A stretch of DNA of 64,000 bases from assembly GCF_036226885.1 (NCBI RefSeq), contig NZ_CP109027.1, positions 3,286,001 through 3,350,000 on the forward strand, in the 5' to 3' direction. Position numbers and translations under genes: made by a program. Within the stretch, counting starts at the first letter, position 1. Every line of letters begins with the position of its first letter. The notes below the pieces were generated by a model. It saw nothing but the letters and a program-made list of their open reading frames with translations. It was not told the DNA's origin and ran no database searches. This stretch comes from Streptomyces sp. NBC_00663 (GTDB lineage Bacteria; Actinomycetota; Actinomycetes; Streptomycetales; Streptomycetaceae). Below are positions 1-9,435 of this stretch, one piece after another.

Positions 1-1
1 C

Positions 2-400
2 ATGCTCGTCCGCGACGCCATGAGCACAGTCGTCCTCACCATCGGCCCGACCCACACCCTGCGCCAGGCAGCCGCCCTGATGTCCGCCCGCCGCGTCGGC
101 GCGGCCGTGGTCCTCGACCCCGACGGCATCGGCATCGGCATTCTCACCGAACGCGATGTCCTCAACGCCGTGGGCCTGGGCCAGAACCCGGACAGTGAGC
201 CCACCCACGCCCACACCACCACCGACGTCGTCTTCGCGGCGCCGTCCTGGACCCTGGAGGAGGCGGCGCGGGCGATGGCCCACGGCGGCTTCCGCCACCT
301 CATCGTCCTGGACCGGGGCGAGCCTGTCGGCATCGTCTCGGTGCGCGACATCATCCGCTGCTGGGCGCCCGCGCGCCAGCAGATGACCCTCTCCCACTGA
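2..400 (+). CDS. CBS domain-pair protein
   Basis: This 132-residue protein consists almost only of two CBS modules (about residues 5-60 and 75-128), each with the usual hydrophobic beta-alpha-beta pattern and a late ERDVL or VRDII helix start. Stand-alone CBS pairs bind adenosyl nucleotides such as AMP, ATP or SAM and act as energy or redox sensors; the ligand and partner cannot be told from sequence. The ATG is at base 2, so its ribosome-binding site lies outside the window and a longer N-terminus cannot be excluded, although the length is normal for a CBS pair. It ends 70 bases before catR. Family certain, role unknown. Confidence 0.8.
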   Translation: MLVRDAMSTVVLTIGPTHTLRQAAALMSARRVGAAVVLDPDGIGIGILTERDVLNAVGLGQNPDSEPTHAHTTTDVVFAAPSWTLEEAARAMAHGGFRHLIVLDRGEPVGIVSVRDIIRCWAPARQQMTLSH

Positions 401-413
401 CCGTCAACTTAGA

Positions 414-463
414 CAAAGTCCAAAGTCAAACTCATTCGCGACCTGGTCACCTTCTGTTAGGCT
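414..463 (+). promoter_or_regulatory. catR promoter with tandem CAAAGTC operator
   Basis: Two perfect tandem copies of CAAAGTC (414-420 and 421-427) lie in the A/T-richer gap upstream of catR. A -10-like hexamer TAGGCT (458-463) ends seven bases before the ATG at 471, which puts the expected transcription start on or next to the start codon. No Shine-Dalgarno sequence precedes the ATG, so the mRNA is probably leaderless. Fur-family regulators commonly autoregulate from such a site. The operator role is inferred. Confidence 0.5.
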
Positions 464-470
464 GGCGCGT

Positions 471-887
471 ATGAGTGACCTTCTGGAACGGCTTCGCGGA
501 CGTGGATGGCGGATGACCGCGCAGCGGCGCGTCGTGGCCGAGGTCCTCGACGGCGAACACGTCCACCTGACGGCCGACGAGGTCCACTCACGGGCGGTCG
601 CCAAGCTGCCCGAGATCTCCCGCGCCACCGTCTACAACACGCTGGGCGAGCTGGTCTCGCTCGGCGAGGTCCTCGAAGTCGCCACGGACAAGCGCGCCAA
701 GCGGTACGACCCCAACGCACACCGTCCGCACCACCACCTGGTCTGCGCCCAGTGCGGCGCGATCAAGGACGTCCACCCCGGCGGCAATCCGCTGGCGGAC
801 CTCCCCGACTCCGAGCGCTTCGGCTTCAAGGTCTCGGACGTCGAGGTGACATACCGCGGCATCTGCCCCAACTGCGCGGCGGCGTAA
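471..887 (+). CDS. catR: Fur-family peroxide-sensing repressor CatR
   Basis: A 138-residue Fur/PerR-family DNA-binding repressor. The winged helix is N-terminal (recognition part around ISRATVYNTL, residues 49-58). The dimerisation half carries the histidine cluster HRPHHH (84-89) and two CxxC pairs (92-95 and 132-135) that form the structural zinc site. In Streptomyces, CatR is the repressor of the catalase gene catA and of itself and is inactivated by peroxide; the sequence closely resembles that protein as I remember it. The catalase gene is not adjacent here. The ATG at 471 has no ribosome-binding site, consistent with a leaderless transcript. A strong hairpin (901-940) closes the gene. 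Confidence 0.85.
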   Translation: MSDLLERLRGRGWRMTAQRRVVAEVLDGEHVHLTADEVHSRAVAKLPEISRATVYNTLGELVSLGEVLEVATDKRAKRYDPNAHRPHHHLVCAQCGAIKDVHPGGNPLADLPDSERFGFKVSDVEVTYRGICPNCAAA

Positions 888-900
888 GCGAACAAGCACA

Positions 901-940
901 CACAAAGCCCCGGCGCCCTCTGCGGCACCGGGGCTTTGTG
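901..940 (+). terminator. Intrinsic terminator after catR
   Basis: Perfect 13-bp inverted repeat (901-913 with 928-940) around a 14-base loop, starting 13 bases after the catR stop. No long T-run follows, which is common for Streptomyces terminators. Confidence 0.75.
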
Positions 941-1025
941 CTGTCCACGGACTTCCCCGATCTGACGGACCGTCATATGGTCAACGGCACCCACCAGTCC
1001 GTTCCGCACTCCGCGAGGAGACCCC

Positions 1026-1820
1026 GTGGGAGAGCCGTATCCGAAACTCCACGCACATGACCTGACCCGAACCTTCGGCCGGGGCCCGGGCGCGGTGGCC
1101 GCCCTCGGCCCGCTGAACCTGTCCGTGACCGCCGGCGAGTTCGTCTGTGTCGTCGGCCCGTCGGGCTGCGGCAAGTCCACCCTGCTGCGCATCACGGCAG
1201 GCCTGCTGCGCCCGAGCACGGGCCGCCTGGAGATCCGCACCACGCCGCAGTCCGATGTGCGGCTCCGCCGCGTGGCCCGCCCGGCCGCCATGATCTTCCA
1301 GGACTACGGCATCTACGACTGGAAGACGGTCCGCGCCAACGTCCGTTTCGGCCTCGACATCCAACGCGTCCCCCGCCCGGAGGCGAACGCCCGCGCCGAC
1401 TCCTGGCTGGCCCGCATGGGTCTGGCCGAGTTCGCCGACGCCTACCCGGCCACGCTGTCGGGCGGCATGCGTCAGCGTGTGGCGATCGCCAGGGCGCTGG
1501 CCGTGGAACCCGAACTCCTCCTGATGGACGAGCCGTTCGCCGCGCTGGACGCCCAGCTCCGCGTGATCCTCCAGGACGAGCTGCTGGAGCTGACCCAAGC
1601 GCTGCGCACGACCACCCTCTTCATCACGCACAGCCTGGAGGAGGCGATCGTCCTCGGCGACCGGGTGCTGGTGATGTCCGCGCGCCCGGGCCGCGTCATC
1701 GCCGAGCACCGCCCGCCGTTCCCCCGCCCCCGCACCGGCGACATCCGCGACACCCCCGAATTCACGTCCCTGAAGAGCGAGTTGTGGGACCTGCTGCGCA
1801 AGGAGGCGATACCGGCATGA
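1026..1820 (+). CDS. ABC transporter ATP-binding protein, NitT/TauT type
   Basis: 264-residue ATPase of the nitrate/sulfonate/taurine (SsuB/TauB) class. Walker A is GPSGCGKST (44-52); the Q-loop FQDYGI, the signature LSGGMRQRV, the Walker B LLLMDEPFAALD and the H-loop ITHS are all intact. It energises the membrane permease encoded directly downstream. The start is a GTG preceded at good spacing by GAGGAG. Its end overlaps the permease start by four bases (ATGA), so the genes are translationally coupled. The transported compound is unknown; this class usually carries sulfonates, nitrate, pyrimidine precursors or similar small organic anions. Confidence 0.85.
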   Translation: MGEPYPKLHAHDLTRTFGRGPGAVAALGPLNLSVTAGEFVCVVGPSGCGKSTLLRITAGLLRPSTGRLEIRTTPQSDVRLRRVARPAAMIFQDYGIYDWKTVRANVRFGLDIQRVPRPEANARADSWLARMGLAEFADAYPATLSGGMRQRVAIARALAVEPELLLMDEPFAALDAQLRVILQDELLELTQALRTTTLFITHSLEEAIVLGDRVLVMSARPGRVIAEHRPPFPRPRTGDIRDTPEFTSLKSELWDLLRKEAIPA

Positions 1821-2677
1821 CGACGCTCGCCCCCGACCGGGAGTCGGTACTGATCCGCGCCCCAGGCCCGCGGGAACTACATCCCGTACGGACCCACCGC
1901 CGCCGAAGGGCCGTTGAACTGTCCCTCGCGGCGGCCGTCCCGCTGCTCCTGATCCTTCTCTGGCAACTGGCCGCCACCCGTTCCTGGATCGACGCCCGCG
2001 TCTACCCGGCACCCTCCACGATCTTCGCGGACGGCTGGGACCGGGCGGTGGCGGGCGACCTGTGGCCGGACGTGTGGGCCACCCTGAAACGCGTCCTCGC
2101 CGGCTACGGGCTGGGCACGGCGGCGGGATATCTGCTGGGCCTGTTGATGGGTTCCCTCTCCCTGCTCCGAGCAGCCCTGGAGCCCCTCCTGGACGCCTTG
2201 TACGTGGTCCCGAAACTCGCCCTGCTCCCGATCTTCCTGAACATGTTCGGCCTGGGCGAGGGCCCCCAGGTGGCCCTGGTGGCGACGACCGTCTTCTTCT
2301 TCGTCTGGATCTCGACGATGGCCGCGGTCATGGCGATCCCCTCCGGCCACCGTGACGCCGGCCAGGTCTTCTGTGCCTCGCCCTGGCAGATGTTCCGCCA
2401 TGTCCTGCTCCCCGCCTCCCTCCCCGCCGTCCTGGTCGGCGCGCGGATCGCGGCGGGCGTGGCGGTCCTGGTGATCGTCGCCTCGGAGCAGATCGCCGCG
2501 ACGAACGGCCTCGGCCATCTGATCTTCGACTCACGGGCCCTGTTCCAGAACGACGTGATGTTCGTCGGGATCGTGTGCGTGGCCGTGCTCGGTGTCCTCT
2601 TCTCCGAACTGGTACGGGTGGTGGGCCGGTTGCTCACCCCGTGGGCACCGCGGGACCGCGGGAGGGGCCAGGCATGA
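1817..2677 (+). CDS. ABC transporter permease, NitT/TauT type
   Basis: 286-residue inner-membrane permease with about six membrane segments (the first around residues 35-55) and the cytoplasmic EAA-like loop (ASPWQMFRHVLLPASLPAV) that docks to the ATPase. The chosen ATG at 1817 overlaps the stop of the ATPase gene and has AGGAGG just upstream; the longer reading frame to 1784 would run inside the preceding gene without its own ribosome-binding site. It ends with a four-base overlap onto the binding-protein gene, giving a compact three-gene operon. Confidence 0.85.
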   Translation: MTTLAPDRESVLIRAPGPRELHPVRTHRRRRAVELSLAAAVPLLLILLWQLAATRSWIDARVYPAPSTIFADGWDRAVAGDLWPDVWATLKRVLAGYGLGTAAGYLLGLLMGSLSLLRAALEPLLDALYVVPKLALLPIFLNMFGLGEGPQVALVATTVFFFVWISTMAAVMAIPSGHRDAGQVFCASPWQMFRHVLLPASLPAVLVGARIAAGVAVLVIVASEQIAATNGLGHLIFDSRALFQNDVMFVGIVCVAVLGVLFSELVRVVGRLLTPWAPRDRGRGQA

Positions 2678-3816
2678 GGAAACGCGGCTGTGCGCTGGCC
2701 GCCGCGGCGGCCGTAGTCCTGACGGCAGCGGCCTGTGGCGGATCGCCGTACGACTCGGACACGCGGCCGGGGACCAGTGCGGGCCACCGCACGATCAGCC
2801 CGGTGGAGGGCTGTGGCGACTCGGCCCTGACGGACCCCGCCGACCTCTCCCCGACCCGGGAACCCGCCCGCTGCCAGCAGGGCGCCCCACCCGCACGGCC
2901 CCTCACCGAGCCGCGCAGACTGACGATCGCCACGGGCACGCTGAGCGCGGAGTACGTAGCACCCCTCCAAGTCACGCTGGACAAGGGAGAGTTCAAGAAG
3001 GAGGGCCTGGACGTGACCCTCAAGGTCCTCCCCACACCGGACGCGCTGCCCCTCCTCGCCAAGGGTGACGTCGACGCGGTCTGGGCGGCGCCCGAGGCGG
3101 CTGTGATGAACGGCATCCGGGGCGGGTTCGACATCAGGTGGGTCGCGGGGAACTTCTCACCCGACCCGGAGTCGAAGAGCGGCCTGTGGGTGCGGCTGAA
3201 GGACGGCGAGACGGCGAACACCGTGTCCATGGCCGGCCGCAGGCTCGGCACGATGATCGGCAAGGGCTCCGTCATCGCGTACCCCATGGAGAAGGCCCTG
3301 GAGAAGCACGGCGGCGCCCTCGACAAGATCACCTACCAGCAGCTCGGCTCCGCCGACGTCCTCACGGCCCTCCAGAACGGCGGCGTCGACTCCGCCTGGC
3401 TCCTCGACCCGGTGTGGCGCAAGGTCGACGGCGAGCCGGGCTACGCCTTCCTGGGCGGCCAGCCCGCGGGTGAGCCCCTGGGCGGCCTGCTGTACGGCCG
3501 CAGCCTGCTCCAGGACGACGTGGACGCCGGCGTGGCATTGCTGCGGGCGTACATCCGCACGGTGAACTCGTACTTCGCCACGGACTACAAACACGATGAG
3601 GCCTTCGTCACCTATCTGGCGAAGCTCCTGAAGACCGACAAGGCGATCCTGGCCGCCACCCCGCCCCTGCGCATGGACTGGGAGATCCGCAAGGGCACGA
3701 CGGACCGCCTCCAGGCGGCGTACAAGGCCCAGGGCGTGACCGAGGGGGCGGCGCTGCCCGAGTCCAGGACGGTGGACCGCTCCTTCTACGAGGAAGCCGT
3801 GGGCCAGGCGCCCTGA
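2674..3816 (+). CDS. ABC transporter substrate-binding lipoprotein (NMT1/THI5-like)
   Basis: 380-residue lipoprotein. The signal peptide ends in the lipobox TAAAC with the lipidated cysteine at residue 21. A linker of about 70 residues carrying two further cysteines (EGCGDS and ARCQQG) precedes the solute-binding domain, which begins near RRLTIATG and has the NMT1/THI5-like pattern of the NitT/TauT family. It presumably captures the ligand outside the membrane and delivers it to the permease. The start at 2674 overlaps the permease stop (ATGA); an earlier in-frame start at 2575 would place the signal peptide internally. A terminator hairpin follows. Confidence 0.85.
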   Translation: MRKRGCALAAAAAVVLTAAACGGSPYDSDTRPGTSAGHRTISPVEGCGDSALTDPADLSPTREPARCQQGAPPARPLTEPRRLTIATGTLSAEYVAPLQVTLDKGEFKKEGLDVTLKVLPTPDALPLLAKGDVDAVWAAPEAAVMNGIRGGFDIRWVAGNFSPDPESKSGLWVRLKDGETANTVSMAGRRLGTMIGKGSVIAYPMEKALEKHGGALDKITYQQLGSADVLTALQNGGVDSAWLLDPVWRKVDGEPGYAFLGGQPAGEPLGGLLYGRSLLQDDVDAGVALLRAYIRTVNSYFATDYKHDEAFVTYLAKLLKTDKAILAATPPLRMDWEIRKGTTDRLQAAYKAQGVTEGAALPESRTVDRSFYEEAVGQAP

Positions 3817-3841
3817 ACACGCCTGATCGCAGCGGAATACA

Positions 3842-3877
3842 CCGAGGGCCGGAACCCTTTCGGATTCCGGCCCTCGG
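3842..3877. terminator. Bidirectional terminator between transporter operon and tRNA
   Basis: Perfect 13-bp inverted repeat (3842-3854 with 3865-3877) placed between the plus-strand transporter operon and the minus-strand tRNA; it can serve both. It occupies most of the space before the tRNA. Confidence 0.7.
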
Positions 3878-3884
3878 CCTTCAG

Positions 3885-3958
3885 TAGCGGGGACAGGATT
3901 TGAACCTGCGACCTCTGGGTTATGAGCCCAGCGAGCTACCGAGCTGCTCCACCCCGCG
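3885..3958 (-). tRNA. Initiator tRNA-fMet (CAT), copy 1
   Basis: 74-nt cloverleaf without encoded CCA on the minus strand. The anticodon is CAT, the anticodon stem carries three consecutive G:C pairs (GGG/CCC) and the acceptor 1:72 position is an unpaired C/T. These are hallmarks of the initiator rather than elongator tRNA-Met. The mature sequence is identical to the copy at 6180-6253. The surrounding 3817-4137 gap contains only this gene, its promoter and the terminator. Confidence 0.95.
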
Positions 3959-3970
3959 TCGATGAACTGA

Positions 3971-4000
3971 ACACTACGTCACGGACAAGAGCAGAGGCAA
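3971..4000 (-). promoter_or_regulatory. Probable promoter of tRNA-fMet copy 1
   Basis: On the minus strand a TTGCCT hexamer (3995-4000) and TAGTGT (3971-3976) are separated by 18 bases, with the tRNA 5' end 12 bases further on. Fits a vegetative sigma-HrdB promoter. Confidence 0.4.
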
Positions 4001-4137
4001 ATCGATATCCGCACGCCCCATGCCGCCCCAGCTGCGGGCGGTCGCGCCGCCGGGGCGGCACGGGTGGGCGCGGCGGCACCCCACGAGCGCGGGCAAGCGA
4101 AACCCCGCCCACCTCGGCCCCCGCGCGACCGCACCCG

Positions 4138-5961
4138 TCACGCCGACAGCTCCTCCCGCAACGCGTCCCGCAACCGCGCCGCCCGCTCCGAGACCTCCCC
4201 CGGCCCCAGCGACACCGCCCGATCCGCCCACCGCTGCCCCTCCGCCAGCTCCCCCCGACGCGCGTAGACCAGGGCCAACCGCAACGCCGCCCGCCCGTGC
4301 CCCGCGTCGGCGGCCCGTGTCCACCACACGGCGGCCTCCGGCTCGCTCCCCTCGCGAGCCAGCAGCAGCCCCAGATTGAACGCCCCGTTCCGCGACCCCG
4401 CCTCCGCCGCCTCCCGGTACCACCGAGCCGCCTCCACGACATCGCCCCGAGCCGCCGCCAGCATGCCCACCCGCACCTGCGCCCGCCGATGCCCCTGAGA
4501 GGCCGCCCGCTCGTACCACTCCTCGCACTCGGTCTTGGACTGGTGCACGGACTCGCCCAGCTCGTGCGCGGGCGCGGGCGGCCGCCGAGCGTCCAGCACG
4601 GTCGCCAGCCGGTACGCCGCCTCCGCGCTGCCGCCTCCCGCGGCGCACCGCAGATGCCGCTCGGCCTCAGGCTCGTCCCCGTCCCGCAGCCGGGCGATGC
4701 CGACCTGGAGCGCGGCCTCGGTGTGCCCGGCGGCGGCGGCACGCTCGTACCAGCGCAGCGCGACGACATCGCCCTCCGCGGTGCCCCGCCCGGCGAAGAG
4801 GATCCCGAGGTTGAACGCGGCGTCCACGCTCCCGGCCTCGGCGGCCTTGGAGAACCACGGCTCGGCGCCGGTCGCGTCCCCGACCTGGAGCAGCAGGATC
4901 GCCAGCGCGTTCGCCGCCTCGCGGTGCCCGGCGTACGCGGCCCGCCGGTACCACTGCTCGGCCTGGGCGGTCCGCCCCTGCTCGGCGCAGAGCAGCCCGA
5001 GGTTGTACGCGCCGTTCACGTCGCCGGCGTCCATCGCGGCCCGGTACCAGCGCTCCGCGGTCTGGGTCTCGCCCCGCTCGGCGTGCAGCGCGCCCAGCGC
5101 GTTGGCGGCGTTGCCGTCGCCGTCCTGCGCGGCCCGCAGCCACCACACGGCGGCGCTCTCGGTGTCGCCGGCGTCACGCAGCAGGAAGCCGAGCGCACAG
5201 GCGGCCCGGGCGTCGCCGTCCTTGGCGGAGGTCAGGTACCAGCGCCCGGCCTCCTTGAGCTCGCCGCGCTTCTCCAGGATCGCGCCGAGGTGCAGCGCGG
5301 CCCGCTGGTGTCCGCGCGCGGCGGCCTGCCGGTACCACTGCTCGGCCTCCGCCGCCTGGGAGACACCGTTGTCAGCCCCGTCGTCCCCCGCGCTCGACGC
5401 CTGCCGGTCAAGAGCGCGCGCGAGCCGGTACGCCGCCTCGCGGTGTCCTCGTTCGGCCGCGGCCCGCATCCACTGGTCGGCCGCGGCGTCCCCGCGGTGC
5501 TCCAGCAGGTCGGCGAGGGCGTACGCGCCGAGCGCGTGGCCCTGCTCGGCGGACTGCTGGAGCCAGTACTGGGCGGCGGGTTCGTCGCCCCGCTCGCGGT
5601 GGTGCCGGCCGAGGGCGTGGGCGGCCGCGGCGGAGCCGGCGACAGCGGCGATCCGCCACCATCCGGCCGCTTCGTCGGCGTAACCGCGCTGGTGGAGAAG
5701 GACACCCAGGTTGTTGGCGGCGGCCCGGTCGCCCGCGGCCGTCGCGGCACGCAGCTGGGGCTCGGCTCCGTCGAGATCACCGCGGCGCAGCAGCATGGCC
5801 CCGAGGACGCTCATCGCCTCGACGTCGCCGGCTTCCGCGGCGAGGCGCCGACGCACTTCCTCGGCAGCTTCCTCGGCGCCCTCCACCGCCCCGTCGCGAT
5901 CGGAGGGCTGCACAAATCGCCCTGTCTCGTACAGAGTTGCCTTGTCCCCCATAACATCCAT
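4138..5961 (-). CDS. Sel1/TPR-repeat protein
   Basis: 607-residue soluble protein built nearly entirely from Sel1-like repeats of about 36 residues, recognisable by repeating A-x-x-x-LG, W-Y/W-x-x-A-A and G-x-x-x-A elements from residue ~45 to the end. Such solenoids mediate protein-protein contacts. No catalytic domain, signal peptide or membrane segment is visible. The start at 5961 (MDVMGD) has a nearby alternative ATG at 5952; neither has a clear ribosome-binding site. The gene sits alone between two identical initiator tRNA genes on the same strand. Partner unknown. Confidence 0.75.
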   Translation of the reverse strand: MDVMGDKATLYETGRFVQPSDRDGAVEGAEEAAEEVRRRLAAEAGDVEAMSVLGAMLLRRGDLDGAEPQLRAATAAGDRAAANNLGVLLHQRGYADEAAGWWRIAAVAGSAAAAHALGRHHRERGDEPAAQYWLQQSAEQGHALGAYALADLLEHRGDAAADQWMRAAAERGHREAAYRLARALDRQASSAGDDGADNGVSQAAEAEQWYRQAAARGHQRAALHLGAILEKRGELKEAGRWYLTSAKDGDARAACALGFLLRDAGDTESAAVWWLRAAQDGDGNAANALGALHAERGETQTAERWYRAAMDAGDVNGAYNLGLLCAEQGRTAQAEQWYRRAAYAGHREAANALAILLLQVGDATGAEPWFSKAAEAGSVDAAFNLGILFAGRGTAEGDVVALRWYERAAAAGHTEAALQVGIARLRDGDEPEAERHLRCAAGGGSAEAAYRLATVLDARRPPAPAHELGESVHQSKTECEEWYERAASQGHRRAQVRVGMLAAARGDVVEAARWYREAAEAGSRNGAFNLGLLLAREGSEPEAAVWWTRAADAGHGRAALRLALVYARRGELAEGQRWADRAVSLGPGEVSERAARLRDALREELSA

Positions 5962-6135
5962 CGTCGCACCACCTGCAACCTGGGTACACCTGGTATACCG
6001 CAGCCAGTGAGGTCACTTCAGCGTTTTGTCGACATGCCCACAGAGAGACAAGTCAAACACAGTTCCCCCAACTCCCCACGGCGGCACGTCCATCCCTCCC
6101 TGCGGCACACGCGTTCGTAGGCCGTTCGCACATCA

Positions 6136-6172
6136 CGAAGGCCCGGATCCTTGATCAGGATCCGGGCCTTCG
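6136..6172. terminator. Terminator beside tRNA-fMet copy 2
   Basis: Perfect 16-bp inverted repeat (6136-6151 with 6157-6172), loop of five bases, followed on the plus strand by TTTT. It lies just 3' of the minus-strand tRNA. The remainder of the 5962-6308 gap holds only the tRNA and unremarkable sequence. Confidence 0.7.
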
Positions 6173-6179
6173 TTTTCAG

Positions 6180-6253
6180 TAGCGGGGACAGGATTTGAAC
6201 CTGCGACCTCTGGGTTATGAGCCCAGCGAGCTACCGAGCTGCTCCACCCCGCG
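6180..6253 (-). tRNA. Initiator tRNA-fMet (CAT), copy 2
   Basis: Same 74-nt initiator tRNA as at 3885-3958, including the C1/T72 mismatch and the GGG/CCC anticodon stem. A few bases of 3' flank are shared too, so the two loci form a direct repeat about 2.3 kb apart with one protein gene between them. Confidence 0.95.
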
Positions 6254-6308
6254 CCGTTGTGTTGCAACCGTACCACGGCGCGGGGTGGGTCATTCGATCA
6301 ACAGCTGA

Positions 6309-9293
6309 TCAGCCGCTGGGACTGCTGCTCGGACTCGGACTGGCACTGGACCCGGAGCCTGAACCCGAGCCCGAGCTGGGACTCGCGCTGGGCTTCGGAG
6401 TGGTCTTGTCCTCCTTGGACTGCGCGTCCTCGGCCCGCTGGAGCGCGTCCTCCAGATCCTTCTGCGCCACGCCGTACGCCTCCCAGTCGCCCTTCTTCAG
6501 GGCTGCCTGGCCGTCCTCGAAGGCCTTCTGGGCGTCGTCCAGCGCCTGTTGGACCGTCGGGTTCTCGGACGTCGGTGGCTTCGTCGTCGTGTCCCCGCCG
6601 TCGTCCTCAGGTGGCGTGGTGGTCTGGCCCTCCGCTTCGAAGACCTTGTTCAGAGCCTCGTCGAGGGTGTCCTCGAAGGCGGTGTTGCCGCTGTAGGTCA
6701 CCAACACCTTCCGCAACAGCGGGTACTTCAGTCCACCACCGCGTACGTAGACGGGCTCCACGTACAGCAGTCCTCCGTCGAGCGGCACCGTCAGCAGGTT
6801 GCCGTACTCCACCTTGGAATCACCTCTGTTGAGGAGGCTGATGGTCTCGGCGATGTCCTGTTCGGAGTTGAACTGGCTCTGCACCTGTTTAGGACCTTGG
6901 ACGGTGGTGTTCGTCGGCAGTTTCAGGATTCTGATCTTGCCGTAGTCACCGGTGCCCGCTTCCGCGTCGACCGACATGAACGCACTGAGATTGTCCCGGC
7001 CGTTGGGCGTGAACGTCGTCGTGAGCGAGAACGCCTGCGACGACTGGTCGGGCATCTTCATGCTCAGGTAGTACGGCGGCACCGCGTCGCCCGAGGTGTT
7101 GGTCGGGTCGTCCGGCACCTGCCACACCTCGGAGCCGGACAGGAACGTCGTGGCGTCCTTCACGTGGTAGCGGCTGAGCAGCTCGCGCTGGACCTTGAAC
7201 AGGTCCTGCGGGTAGCGCAGATGGTCCATGAGCGACTGGGAGATCTCGCTCTTGTCCTTCACCGTGCCCGGGAACGCCTTCATCCAGGTCTTCAGGACCG
7301 GGTCCTTGGTGTCCCACTGGTAGAGCTTGACCTGACCGGTGTACGCGTCGACGGTCGCCTTCACCGAGTTGCGGATGTAGTTGACCTGGTTCTGCTGGGC
7401 CACCACCGCGCGCGAGTTGTTCGTCGCGGTCAGCGAGTCCGCCGTGGTGTCACCGAGGGTCGTACGGGACGAGTACGGATAGCCGTTCGTCGTCGTGTAC
7501 GCGTCGACGATCCACTGGATCTTGCCGTCCACGACCGCCGGGTAGGCGTCACCGTCGATGGTCAGCCAGGGCGCCACCGCCTCGACGCGCTCCTTGGGCG
7601 TGCGGTTGTACAGGATCCGCGAGCCCTCGCCGATCGCGCCGGAGTAGAGGATCTGCGGCTCGCTGAACGCCACCGCGTACGCGGCCCGGTTGATCGGGTT
7701 GGAGAGGTTGACCCCGCTGTCGCCGGTGTAGCTGAAGGTCTTCTCGCCGTTGTCGTCGGAGTAGTCGATCTCCTTCTGGGGACCGCCGACGATCGAGTAC
7801 TCGGTGGTCTTCTCGCCGTAGTAGACCCGCTGCTGGTACGTGCCGAGGTCGCCCTGCGAGGGCAGGTCGGACTCGGTGAAGACCGGGCGGCCCTCGGAGT
7901 CGGCGGCGGTGCCCTTGGCGGCGACCACGCCGTAGCCGTGGGTGTAGCGGAAGTGGTCGTTGATCCAGTTGTTCTTCGGAATGCCGGCGAGGTTCAGCTC
8001 ACGCAGACCGATGACCGTGTCCTGGTCCTTGCCGTCCTTGCTGTAGCGGTCGACGTCCAGGTTGGTCGGGAACGCGTAGTAGTTCCGCATCTGCTGGAGC
8101 TGCTGGAACGTCGGCGAGACGATGTTCGGGTCCATCACACGGATGCTGGCCGTGCCGTCGACGTCGTCGCGCAGCTTGGTCTTGTCCGAGGTGGTGGAGT
8201 TGCCCTGGTACTCGGTGACCTGCGCGTCGTCGATGCCGTAGGCCTCGCGCGTCGCCTTGAGGTTCTTCTCGACGTACGGCGCTTCCTTGGCCTGCTCGTT
8301 CGGCTGGACCTGGAACTTCTGGACGATCGCCGGGTACAGGCCGCCGATGAGGATCGCGGAGAGCACCATCAGACCGAAGCCGATGACCGGCAGCTGCCAG
8401 GTGCGCCGCCACAGGGTGGCGAAGAACAGCAGGGCGCAGATGACGGCGATGCAGAACAGGATCGTCTTGGCCGGCAGATACGCGTTCGCGTCGACGTACC
8501 TGAGGCCGGTCCAGTTGTCGGTCGCCTTGAAGTCGCTGGACTTGACCGCGAGGCCGTACCGGTCGAGCCAGTACGCCACCGCCTTCAGCGCGACGAAGAT
8601 GCCGAGCAGCACCGACAGATGCCCGGTCGCGGCGGCCGTGGCCCGCGCGCCCGGGGAGGTGATCCGCAGACCGCCGTACAGGTAGTGGGTCAGCGCGGCG
8701 GCGATCACGGACAGGATCGCGGCGGCGAAGCCGAAGCCGAGCAGGAACCGGTACCAGGGCAGGTCGAAGGTGTAGAAGGAGATGTCGAGCTTGAACTGCG
8801 GGTCCTTCTCGCCGAAGGACACGCCGTTGACCCACATCAGCCAGGTCCGCCACTGGCTCGACGCCGAGGCGCCCGCGATGAGACCGACCAGCGCGGTGAT
8901 CCCCAGCAGCAGCCACTTCTTGTACGGCGCGATGCCCATGCGGTAGCGGTCGAGGTTCTGCTGCTCCATCGACATCGCGCTCAGCGGCGGCCGCAGCCGG
9001 TGCGCGAGCCAGATGTTGAAGCCGACGGCCAGGGCCATCAGCAGACCGAAGACGAAGAACAGCCCGATCTTGGTCCACAGGGTGGTCGTGAACACGGACG
9101 AGTACTTCACCGACCGATACCAGAGCCAGTCGGTCCAGAACCCCGCGAACATGGTGAACGCCATGCCGAGTACGGCAAGGACGCCCAGCGTCATGAGCAG
9201 GGTCCGGACACGCCGGGACGGGCGGCCCACTCTCATCCGCGGCCCCGTGGGGCCTCCGCCGCGGTCCGGCATCTGGAAAGCCAAGGTGCGCAC
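6309..9293 (-). CDS. UPF0182 family membrane protein
   Basis: 994-residue protein. About seven hydrophobic segments fill the first third (starting near residue 30), a large extracytoplasmic domain follows, and the last ~120 residues are an acidic, low-complexity Ser/Gly/Pro tail. This is the classic layout of UPF0182, an actinobacterial and cyanobacterial family without established function. The GTG at 9293 has GAGG immediately before it; an internal ATG at 9272 (MPDRGGGP) may be the true start. It is transcribed divergently from the neighbour at 9436. Confidence 0.85.
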   Translation of the reverse strand: MRTLAFQMPDRGGGPTGPRMRVGRPSRRVRTLLMTLGVLAVLGMAFTMFAGFWTDWLWYRSVKYSSVFTTTLWTKIGLFFVFGLLMALAVGFNIWLAHRLRPPLSAMSMEQQNLDRYRMGIAPYKKWLLLGITALVGLIAGASASSQWRTWLMWVNGVSFGEKDPQFKLDISFYTFDLPWYRFLLGFGFAAAILSVIAAALTHYLYGGLRITSPGARATAAATGHLSVLLGIFVALKAVAYWLDRYGLAVKSSDFKATDNWTGLRYVDANAYLPAKTILFCIAVICALLFFATLWRRTWQLPVIGFGLMVLSAILIGGLYPAIVQKFQVQPNEQAKEAPYVEKNLKATREAYGIDDAQVTEYQGNSTTSDKTKLRDDVDGTASIRVMDPNIVSPTFQQLQQMRNYYAFPTNLDVDRYSKDGKDQDTVIGLRELNLAGIPKNNWINDHFRYTHGYGVVAAKGTAADSEGRPVFTESDLPSQGDLGTYQQRVYYGEKTTEYSIVGGPQKEIDYSDDNGEKTFSYTGDSGVNLSNPINRAAYAVAFSEPQILYSGAIGEGSRILYNRTPKERVEAVAPWLTIDGDAYPAVVDGKIQWIVDAYTTTNGYPYSSRTTLGDTTADSLTATNNSRAVVAQQNQVNYIRNSVKATVDAYTGQVKLYQWDTKDPVLKTWMKAFPGTVKDKSEISQSLMDHLRYPQDLFKVQRELLSRYHVKDATTFLSGSEVWQVPDDPTNTSGDAVPPYYLSMKMPDQSSQAFSLTTTFTPNGRDNLSAFMSVDAEAGTGDYGKIRILKLPTNTTVQGPKQVQSQFNSEQDIAETISLLNRGDSKVEYGNLLTVPLDGGLLYVEPVYVRGGGLKYPLLRKVLVTYSGNTAFEDTLDEALNKVFEAEGQTTTPPEDDGGDTTTKPPTSENPTVQQALDDAQKAFEDGQAALKKGDWEAYGVAQKDLEDALQRAEDAQSKEDKTTPKPSASPSSGSGSGSGSSASPSPSSSPSG

Positions 9294-9435
9294 CTCGAAG
9301 TTCGCTGTTGGTCCGTCAGGCCCGCGTGTTCACGGGCCGTCCGTGGGCCACGTGATCGTAGGCCCTCACCTATGCAACTTACTCACGCTTTACTCGGTTC
9401 CCGATTCCGGCCATGAACGAGGCAGGATTGTGACC

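Noticed and set aside
6549..9416. 955-codon plus-strand frame opposite UPF0182
   Set aside because: No ribosome-binding site, no domain; UPF0182 on the other strand is a clear family match.
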